Assembly (NCBI RefSeq): GCF_034008635.1
Contig: NZ_CP125378.1
Span: 5,084,501-5,148,500 of the forward strand
From: Pseudomonas sp. P8_229
Lineage (GTDB): Bacteria; Pseudomonadota; Gammaproteobacteria; Pseudomonadales; Pseudomonadaceae
Direction: 5' to 3'
Length of the DNA stretch: 64,000 bases
The position numbers and the translations under genes are program-made. Shown here piece by piece: positions 57,782 to 64,000 of this stretch (the first letter of the stretch is position 1; the number at the start of each line of letters is the position of its first letter). The notes under the pieces are model-generated. The model had not been told where the DNA came from, searched no databases, and was given only the letters and a program-made list of their open reading frames with translations.

Positions 57782-59374
57782 TCAATGCGCATCCGCACTC
57801 GGCGCGGCCGGTGGTTGTACCTTGCGCATCAAGGGCACCATCACCGTGGCGATGATGAAGCACAGCATGATCATCAGGAAGGTGTCGCCGTAGGTCTGGG
57901 TCTGCGCCTCACGGTACGTCAGCAGCCACAGTTGATGCAGGCCGGCGGTGATCCCGACGTCACCGCTCTGGCCCAGCGTCGCGAGGTTGCCGGAGACCTG
58001 CGACAACCATTGATTCATCGCCTCGTTGCTACTGTTCAGATGCTCGGCCAAGCGGGTGAAGTGCAGGTTGGTGCGGTCGTTGAGAATGGTCGCGCACGCC
58101 GCAATACCAATGGCGCCGCCGAGGTTGCGCATCAGGTTGAACAGCCCCGAAGCGTGCTTCAAGCGTGCCGGTGCCAGTCCTCCCAGCGTCAGTGTCACCG
58201 CCGGCGGCACCGCCAGTTGCTGGGCGATCCCGCGCAGCGCTTGCGGTAGCATCAACTGAGCGGCACCCCAGTCGTGGGTGATCGGACTGAACTCCCACAT
58301 CGACACGGCAAACAAGCCTAGCCCGATCATCATGATCCAGCGCAGATCCATGCGATTGGCGAGAAAGGCGTACAGCGGAATTGCCATGATCTGGAACACC
58401 CCGGTGGAAAAAACCGCCAGTCCAATGTCCAGCGCGCTGTAACCGCGCACCCGCCCGAGAAACAGCGGCGTCAGGTAAATCGTCGCGAACAGACCAATCC
58501 CGGTGACAAAGGAAAAGAAGCAGCCGAGGGCGAAGTTACGGTCCTTGAGGGCGCGCAGGTCGACGATCGGATTGGCCACATGCAAGGTGCGACCGATAAA
58601 GGCCAGACCCGCAAGGCCGCTGATCCATGCCGTGGTCAGAATCGTCTGATCGCTGAACCAGTTCCAGCGCGGGCCTTCTTCGAGGGTGTATTCCAGGCAG
58701 CCGAGAAACAGCGCGAGAAACACCATGCTCAGGTAGTCCGCGCCCTTGAGCAGCGACAGTTCCGGCTGGTCGATCTTCACCAGCATCGGCACCGCCACGG
58801 CGACGAAAATGCCCGGCACCAGGTTGATGTAGAACAGCCAGTGCCACGAGGAAATATCGGTGATCCAGCCGCCGATAACCGGACCCAATGTCGGCGCCAG
58901 TGACGCCACCGCGCCGATGGTTGCCGCGGCGATCACCCGTTGTTTGCCGGTGAAGAAAAAGAACGCCGTGGTGAACACCAGCGGGATCATCGAGCCGCCG
59001 AGAAAACCTTGCAGCGCGCGAAAGGCGATCATGCTCTGGATGTTCCAGGCCACCCCGCAGAGCAGGCTGGCCAGGGTGAAGCCAACCGCCGAAGCGCAGA
59101 ACAGCCAGCGCGTGGAGAACACCCGCGACAGCCAGCCCGACAACGGAATCACGATGATTTCGGCGATCAGGTAACTGGTCTGCACCCACGCGGTTTCGTC
59201 GGTGCCGGCCGAGAGTCCGCCACCGATGTCACGCAGCGACGCCGAAACAATCTGGATGTCGAGCAGGGCAATGAACATGCCGATGCACATCGTGGCGAAG
59301 GCGAACACCTTGGTCGCGGTGGCCATGTCCGCTGCGTTGAACGGTTGCGCCGGGGCAGCAAGGGCGGTGCTCAC
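57782..59374 (-). CDS. DHA2-family MFS drug exporter, EmrB-like
   Basis: An inner-membrane proton antiporter of 530 aa with about 14 helices. It shows the DHA2 motifs (LDIQIVSASLRDIG in helix 1, the WLSRVFSTRW loop and GPVIGGWITD in helix 5). It pairs with the upstream membrane-fusion protein to export drugs or toxic compounds across both membranes with an outer-membrane factor that is not in this window. The GTG start overlaps the stop of the partner gene (GTGA), which supports that start. Confidence 0.92.
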   Translation of the reverse strand: MSTALAAPAQPFNAADMATATKVFAFATMCIGMFIALLDIQIVSASLRDIGGGLSAGTDETAWVQTSYLIAEIIVIPLSGWLSRVFSTRWLFCASAVGFTLASLLCGVAWNIQSMIAFRALQGFLGGSMIPLVFTTAFFFFTGKQRVIAAATIGAVASLAPTLGPVIGGWITDISSWHWLFYINLVPGIFVAVAVPMLVKIDQPELSLLKGADYLSMVFLALFLGCLEYTLEEGPRWNWFSDQTILTTAWISGLAGLAFIGRTLHVANPIVDLRALKDRNFALGCFFSFVTGIGLFATIYLTPLFLGRVRGYSALDIGLAVFSTGVFQIMAIPLYAFLANRMDLRWIMMIGLGLFAVSMWEFSPITHDWGAAQLMLPQALRGIAQQLAVPPAVTLTLGGLAPARLKHASGLFNLMRNLGGAIGIAACATILNDRTNLHFTRLAEHLNSSNEAMNQWLSQVSGNLATLGQSGDVGITAGLHQLWLLTYREAQTQTYGDTFLMIMLCFIIATVMVPLMRKVQPPAAPSADAH

Positions 59375-60492
59375 GGTGCGACCGCCACGGCGCTGGTTTC
59401 AGCTTGTGCGCGGGTATCGACTTCAGCAGTGACTGACAGCCCCGGCCGCAGATGGCCGAGCACGCCATCGGCCGGGTCGAGGAGGATTCGCACCGGCACC
59501 CGCTGGACGATTTTGGTGAAGTTGCCGGTGGCGTTCTCCGGCGGCAGCACGCTGAACTGCGAACCGGTGGCGGGGGCGAGGCTGTCGAGGCGGCCGTGGA
59601 ATTCCTGGCCGGAGAGGACGTCGGCGCGGATGCTCACCCGCTGTCCGGGTTTCATCCGTGCCAGTTGATCTTCCTTGAAATTGGCATCGACCCACAGCCC
59701 ACTGGCTGGCACCACCGACAACTGTTGCGAACCGGCCTGGGCATAGGCGCCGACCCGCGCGCGGCGGTTGCCGATCACTCCGTCGACCGGCGCGCGCAGC
59801 TCGGTGTAGCCGAGGTTCAACTGCGTCAGATCACGCTCGGCCCGGGCTTGTTGCAGGGCGGCGCGGGCCTGTTGTTTCTGGGTATCGATTACCGCCAGTT
59901 GGCGTTGAGCCGCGAGCAGTTCGGCCTGGGCTCTGGCGCTCAGGGCTTGCGCTGTCTTGAACGTGGCGTCGGCGCGCTGGGCACTTTCCACCGACACGGC
60001 ATTGGTGCTCACCAGCCGTTTGTAGCGGGTGTTGTCGTCCCGCGAGCGAGCGGTTTCGGCACCTGCCGCATCGATGCCGGCGCGGGCCTGGCCGATAACC
60101 GCTTGCTGCAACTGTTCGGTGGCGTCGAGGTTGGCCAGCAACGCTTCTTCGGCAGCCACGGCGCCTTCGGCTTTGGCGAGGTTGGCGCGGTAGTCCCGCG
60201 CGTCGAGGCGGATCAGCACGTCGCCAGCCTTCACCGATTGGTTGTCGCTGACCAGCACTTCTTCGATGTACCCGGCGACCTTCGGGCCGATCACCGTGAC
60301 GTCGCCACCGATGTAGGCATCGTCGGTCTCTTGCAGAAAACGCCCGGTGCCCCACCAGTGCGCGGCGTACACGCCGACCACCACCAGCGTGATCAGGCCG
60401 GCGCCGGTCAGCAGCAGACGTTTGCGCAGTGGCGGTTTGGTGTTGGTCACCACTGCAGACAGATCGGGCTTGAGGGTGGGCATACTGGTCAT
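59371..60492 (-). CDS. HlyD/EmrA-type membrane-fusion protein
   Basis: A periplasmic adaptor of 373 aa with an N-terminal membrane helix (about residues 25-45), the biotinyl-lipoyl half (TDDAYIGGDVTVIGPKVAGY), a coiled coil (about 85-215) and a barrel domain (LRAPVDGVIGNRRARVG). It works with the EmrB-like exporter whose GTG overlaps its stop. I chose ATG 60492; ATG 60483 is also possible. A palindromic site at 60521-60534 and an AraC-type regulator upstream suggest how the operon is controlled. Confidence 0.91.
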   Translation of the reverse strand: MTSMPTLKPDLSAVVTNTKPPLRKRLLLTGAGLITLVVVGVYAAHWWGTGRFLQETDDAYIGGDVTVIGPKVAGYIEEVLVSDNQSVKAGDVLIRLDARDYRANLAKAEGAVAAEEALLANLDATEQLQQAVIGQARAGIDAAGAETARSRDDNTRYKRLVSTNAVSVESAQRADATFKTAQALSARAQAELLAAQRQLAVIDTQKQQARAALQQARAERDLTQLNLGYTELRAPVDGVIGNRRARVGAYAQAGSQQLSVVPASGLWVDANFKEDQLARMKPGQRVSIRADVLSGQEFHGRLDSLAPATGSQFSVLPPENATGNFTKIVQRVPVRILLDPADGVLGHLRPGLSVTAEVDTRAQAETSAVAVAP

Positions 60493-60520
60493 GGCGTAAT
60501 ACCTGCGCAAATGGATCGTT

Positions 60521-60534
60521 ATTACGGACGTAAT
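60521..60534. promoter_or_regulatory. ATTACG-N2-CGTAAT palindrome upstream of the emrA-like gene
   Basis: ATTACGGACGTAAT, with two perfect 6-bp arms, lies about 30 bases before the adaptor start, followed by a further GTAATAT at 60544-60550. It is a likely operator, perhaps for the AraC-type regulator at 60589-61353 or for a TetR/MarR-type repressor encoded elsewhere. Confidence 0.5.
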
Positions 60535-60588
60535 ATGACGCGAGTAATATTTTGTGGCAATTGAATTTTCATTCCGGTCGTCAGTTGC

Positions 60589-61353
60589 TTATTTCAGCCA
60601 GTGGCCGGGGGTGGTGCCGCTCATGGCCTTGAAGAACGCAATGAATGCGCTGTCGCTGGCAAACCCCAGTTCGTATCCGCAGTAACTGAGGCTGCGTCCG
60701 GTGGCGAGTAACTCCATGGCGCGCATCAAGCGCCACTGCTGGCGCCATTGCTGATAGCTCATGCCGGTTTCACGCTGGAAGATCCGCCCGATGGTGCGGC
60801 TGCTGGCGCCGATCTGTTGTTCCAGCAGTTGCAGTTCCGGAGGCAGTTGTTCGGGGGTCGACAGCAGCGGCGCCAGGCGTTTGTCCCGGGGCAGGGGAAG
60901 CAGCATCGGCTGTTGTGCGGCTTCCCGAATCTCACTCAGGCACAGACCGAGCAGATGAAACAGTTTGCCATGCTGCCAATTACTGGCGAAATCGGCCTGG
61001 GCCATCGGCTCCAGTACTGCCCGCAACAATGGGCTGACCTCAATCACGCACACCTGTTGCGGCAGCTCGCGGCACAGTTCAGGCAGCAGCCAGATCGAGC
61101 GGTAATCGACGCTCTGTTGCATCACCGCACGATGGCTGACACCCCCGGGAATCCATGCTGCCCGCGACGGCGGCAACAGGCACAACTGCTGCGCCAGCGT
61201 GATGCGCGTGCAGCCTTGCCGGGTGTAGAGCAATTGCCCGCGCTGATGGCAATGCAGGCCTGAGTCGTGATCGCCAAGGGTGGAGGCGATGCCGATGACC
61301 GGTGCGCTGAAGTGATCAGGGTCGAAGGTTGCGTGGGCGTCGAGCCAAGCCAT
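60589..61353 (-). CDS. AraC-family transcriptional regulator
   Basis: A regulator of 254 aa with an N-terminal cupin-like sensor domain (about residues 15-110, HCHQRGQLLYTRQG) and a C-terminal AraC double helix-turn-helix (about 160-254, with YCGYELGFASDSAFIAFFKA and the end GTTPGHWLK). It lies just upstream of the exporter operon on the same strand and is divergent from the MFS gene at 61452. It may control either of these efflux genes. Confidence 0.9.
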   Translation of the reverse strand: MAWLDAHATFDPDHFSAPVIGIASTLGDHDSGLHCHQRGQLLYTRQGCTRITLAQQLCLLPPSRAAWIPGGVSHRAVMQQSVDYRSIWLLPELCRELPQQVCVIEVSPLLRAVLEPMAQADFASNWQHGKLFHLLGLCLSEIREAAQQPMLLPLPRDKRLAPLLSTPEQLPPELQLLEQQIGASSRTIGRIFQRETGMSYQQWRQQWRLMRAMELLATGRSLSYCGYELGFASDSAFIAFFKAMSGTTPGHWLK

Positions 61354-61451
61354 GGATTGTCCGGTTTCAACGATAATTTGTCAGGGTTTGGATAATACGC
61401 CAGTCGATAGTTTTTAAACTCTTCGGCGCTTTCACTTGAAGAGAAACGTCG

Positions 61452-62585
61452 ATGAACAACAGATCTCTATTGCTGCTGGCGATTGCCCTGCTGATGTTTC
61501 CGCAGATAGCCCAGACCCTCTACAGCCCGGCGCTCGGCGATATCGGCCGAGCGTTCGGCGTCGGGCCGCAAGCGGCGGCGCAGACCTTGTCGGTGTATTT
61601 TCTGGCGTTCGCCTTCGGAGTGGTGACGTGGGGGCGAGTGTGTGACCGGATCGGTCGGCGCCCGGCGATGTTGGCCGGTCTGGCGATCTGCATCGTGGCC
61701 TGCGTCATCGGTTTGAGTGTGCGCAGTTTCAACGGCTTGTTGCTGGTCCAGGCCCTCGCGGCATTTGGTGCTGCGGTCGGTTCGGTGGTCACCCAGACTC
61801 TGTTGCGCGACCGCTTCCAGGGTGCGGAACTGGCGCAGGTGTTTTCGCTCGTGGGCATGGCACTGGCGGCCAGTCCGGCGATTGGCCTGTTCAGTGGCGC
61901 AGGGCTGGTGCATGGTTTTGGGTATCGTGGGGTGCTCGCGGCCTTGCTGTTGATCGCGTTGGCGTTGTGGCTATGGAGCTGGTGCGCCTTGCCGGAAACC
62001 CGCCCGTGCGCACGGACCAGCATGGGGCTGCTGGACACCCTCGTGCGCATGCTGGGAGATGCCGGTATCTGGCGCTCGGCGCTGTGGATCGCCGCGTTCA
62101 ATGTGGCGCTGTTCAGTTACTACAGTCTCGCACCGTTCCTGTTCGAGCGACTCGGCCTGAGTAGTGCAGCGTTCGGCTACAGCGGGGTGATCCTCGCTCT
62201 GGGCTCAGGGTTTGGAGCATGGCTCAACCAACGGTTGTTGCGGCGCGGCTGCAACGCACTGCAACTGATTCGCCTCGCCGCCATCTGCAGTTTGCTCGGT
62301 GGTCTGGGCGTGTGGCGGCTGCAGGACAGCGGCGCATTCGTATTGCCGATGTTGCTGGTGGTATTGGCCTTCGGCATGGCCATCCCGAATGTTCTCGGTT
62401 CGGCGCTGGTCAATTACGCCGATCGCCTGGGCACCGCCGGGGCACTTCTGGGGCTGCTTTATTACCTGTTGATCGGTGCCGGACTGATGCTCGCCGGCTG
62501 GGTGCAAGCCCTCGGGGAAACCCTGATAGCCTGCAGCGGCGTGGCTTTGCTGCTGACCTTCAAGGCTGATAAATCAATTGTTTAA
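61452..62585 (+). CDS. MFS transporter of the Bcr/CflA multidrug type
   Basis: An inner-membrane exporter of 377 aa with about twelve helices. Signature stretches are YSPALGDIGRAFG in helix 1, the helix 2-3 loop WGRVCDRIGRRPAM (MFS motif A) and SPAIGLFSGAGLVHGFGYRG. It lies divergent from the AraC regulator across about 100 bases. The substrate is unknown; Bcr-type relatives export drugs, dipeptides or metabolites. Confidence 0.88.
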   Translation: MNNRSLLLLAIALLMFPQIAQTLYSPALGDIGRAFGVGPQAAAQTLSVYFLAFAFGVVTWGRVCDRIGRRPAMLAGLAICIVACVIGLSVRSFNGLLLVQALAAFGAAVGSVVTQTLLRDRFQGAELAQVFSLVGMALAASPAIGLFSGAGLVHGFGYRGVLAALLLIALALWLWSWCALPETRPCARTSMGLLDTLVRMLGDAGIWRSALWIAAFNVALFSYYSLAPFLFERLGLSSAAFGYSGVILALGSGFGAWLNQRLLRRGCNALQLIRLAAICSLLGGLGVWRLQDSGAFVLPMLLVVLAFGMAIPNVLGSALVNYADRLGTAGALLGLLYYLLIGAGLMLAGWVQALGETLIACSGVALLLTFKADKSIV

Positions 62586-62600
62586 GAAATGTAAGCGTTG

Positions 62601-62628
62601 TAGGAAGCGTCTTGCATTTGTGTAGGAA
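62601..62628. promoter_or_regulatory. Two TAGGAA half-sites upstream of the TpsB gene
   Basis: TAGGAAG occurs at 62601 and again at 62623, exactly 22 bases apart, that is, two helical turns. The second, TGTAGGA, is the complement of the TCCTACA arm of the elements at 44845 and 46621 and lies at a similar distance (about 65 bases) from the start codon. Confidence 0.35.
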
Positions 62629-62693
62629 GGCTCTGACTATCACTCGCATTGATGAGGTGGCATTACGCCATTTTATGATTGCAAGGATGTTGC

Positions 62694-64000
62694 GTGCCGT
62701 ATTCGCTTCGCGCTGTTTTTCGTCGTCGTTCCACGCGTTGCCCGCTGTTGTCGGCCGTTGTGTTGAGTGTGTGTGCCTCCTCCATTCAAGCGGCTGACCC
62801 TGTCGCGCCGGGCCAGGAAGTGCTGCGCCAGCAGCAACAGCAACAGCGCGATCTGCAACAACTGCAGTTGGAGCAACGCAAGCGTCAATTGGAGCGCGGC
62901 GCGTTCGGCCCGGCGCCCGCCACACCGGCGATCCCGCAGACGGTTGCTCCCGATGAACGCTGCTGGCCACTGAGCGGCACGCGCATTGGCGGCGTCACCC
63001 TGATCGACAGCGACAAACTCAACGCACGGATCAAACCGTTGCTGGCGCCGTGCATGGGCGTCGGCCAGATCAACCATTTGCTGGCGACCATCACTGCGAG
63101 CTACGTTGAAAAGGGTTACATCGCCAGCCGCCCGTACCTGTTGAGCGCACCGGCGGCGGGGCAGTCGCTGGATATCATGATCGACGAGGGCTACATCGAG
63201 TCCATCGAACTGGCCGACCAGAGCCTGCCGGTGTCGCTGGGCGGCGCGTTCCCGCATATGCTCGGCCAGCCGTTGAACCTGCGCGATCTGGAGCAGGGAC
63301 TGGATCAGTTGAACCGCTTGCGCTCGATCGACCTGACCGCCGACATCGCCCCGGGCAGCCAGCCCGGCGCGTCGCGGATTATCCTGCGCTCGCGCACGGC
63401 CGGGCAGTCGCGCTGGGCGTTGGGGCTGGGAATCGACAACCTCGGCAGCGCCAGCACTGGGCGTGATCGCAACAGCGTCAGTCTGAGCGTCGACAGCCCG
63501 TTGCAACTCAACGATCTGTTGAGCCTCAGCGCCAGCGACACCTTGAATCAGGGGGATCGCTACAACCGCAACGCCAGCCTGTATTACGCGATTCCCTACG
63601 GCTACTGGACCTACAGTGTGTTTGCCAGCCACGCCGAATACCGCGCGCCGTTCAAACTGCCCAGCGTGACGTTTCACAGCACCGGCATCACCGATCAATT
63701 GAGCCTGCGCGCCGACCGCGTGTTGTGGCGCGACCAGAGCCGCCAGCTCAGTGCCAACCTGCAACTGGCACACAAGGACGTCGACAGTTATCTGGAAGAT
63801 GCCCGTCTGGGCATTCAAAGCCCGACCCTGACCGTGGCCGAAGCCGGACTCAACCTGTTCTGGCTCGACCGGGCGGTGTGGAACCTCGACTTCACCTACT
63901 CGCAAGGCTTGCGCTGGCTCGGCGCCGATGACGACGCCAATCATCAAATCGACAACTTGCCCAAAGCGCAATTTCGCAAGTACCGCGCCGGCCTCAGCCA
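62694..64000 (+). CDS. Two-partner secretion exporter TpsB (FhaC/ShlB family), cut by the window end
   Basis: An outer-membrane transporter of a TpsA adhesin or hemolysin; 435 codons are visible and the 3' end is outside. I read a GTG start (VPYSLRAVFRRRS) because AAGGA stands seven bases upstream and an in-frame stop lies at 62676. A signal peptide ends near SSIQA. A Gln-rich plug helix (LRQQQQQQRDLQQL, about residues 44-58) is followed by the cysteine-containing first POTRA domain (CWPLSGTRIGGVTLID), the second POTRA (FPHMLGQPLNLRDLEQGLDQ) and the start of the beta barrel. The partner TpsA gene is expected just beyond the window. Confidence 0.9.
   Translation, partial: MPYSLRAVFRRRSTRCPLLSAVVLSVCASSIQAADPVAPGQEVLRQQQQQQRDLQQLQLEQRKRQLERGAFGPAPATPAIPQTVAPDERCWPLSGTRIGGVTLIDSDKLNARIKPLLAPCMGVGQINHLLATITASYVEKGYIASRPYLLSAPAAGQSLDIMIDEGYIESIELADQSLPVSLGGAFPHMLGQPLNLRDLEQGLDQLNRLRSIDLTADIAPGSQPGASRIILRSRTAGQSRWALGLGIDNLGSASTGRDRNSVSLSVDSPLQLNDLLSLSASDTLNQGDRYNRNASLYYAIPYGYWTYSVFASHAEYRAPFKLPSVTFHSTGITDQLSLRADRVLWRDQSRQLSANLQLAHKDVDSYLEDARLGIQSPTLTVAEAGLNLFWLDRAVWNLDFTYSQGLRWLGADDDANHQIDNLPKAQFRKYRAGLS

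Overview
The window is chromosomal DNA of a fluorescent pseudomonad, most likely of the Pseudomonas fluorescens complex. It holds much of a pyoverdine locus in the known fluorescent-pseudomonad order, the GC content is high, and Pseudomonas REP/REPIN palindromes fill many gaps. I see no tRNA, rRNA, CRISPR array or transposase gene.

Positions 1-40577 are the pyoverdine region. Two plus-strand non-ribosomal peptide synthetases come first; the first is cut by the window edge and the second (4998 aa) ends in a thioesterase. The specificity residues I read spell basic residue (then E domain), Ala-like, then Gly, Thr (then E domain), Ala-like, basic residue. This fits a peptide tail ...(D)AcOHOrn-Ala-Gly-aThr-Ala-cOHOrn of the PL9 kind better than a formyl-hydroxyornithine pyoverdine. 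The formyltransferase gene pvdF, which sits between pvdO and pvdE in P. aeruginosa PAO1, is absent here. An alpha/beta hydrolase follows the synthetases. Minus-strand genes come next: the receptor fpvA, the exporter pvdE and the periplasmic maturation genes pvdO, pvdN and pvdM. The tyrosinase pvdP (plus), the efflux operon pvdR-pvdT-opmQ (minus), the sigma factor fpvI and the ornithine hydroxylase pvdA (both plus) complete the block. Four perfect PvdS-type promoters (TAAAT-N16-CGT) lie before pvdM, pvdP, pvdR and pvdA, and Fur-box-like sites lie before fpvI and fpvA. Together the genes make hydroxyornithine, assemble ferribactin in the cytoplasm, export it, mature the chromophore in the periplasm, and recycle and take up the siderophore.

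Positions 40578-44821 hold a magnesium module: a long, highly structured leader, an MgtA-type P-type ATPase and an MgtC-family protein. Positions 44845-51134 hold a BvgAS/Roc1-like phosphorelay: a receiver-EAL protein, a LuxR-type regulator and a hybrid kinase with two periplasmic binding domains. Two small paralogous pseudo-receivers with Asn in place of the phosphoacceptor Asp flank the EAL gene. Both pseudo-receiver genes are preceded, at nearly the same distance, by the same 20-bp inverted-repeat element, which resembles NarL/RcsB/BvgA-type operators. This small regulon is the most interesting candidate novelty in the window.

Positions 51139-64000 are accessory metabolism and transport. 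They hold an aldo/keto reductase, a LysR regulator divergent from a pirin with two isochorismatase-like hydrolases, an MscS channel fused to a cyclic-nucleotide-binding domain, an AhpD-like protein, an EmrAB-type pump with an AraC regulator, a Bcr-type MFS transporter, and the start of a two-partner-secretion TpsB exporter cut by the window end.
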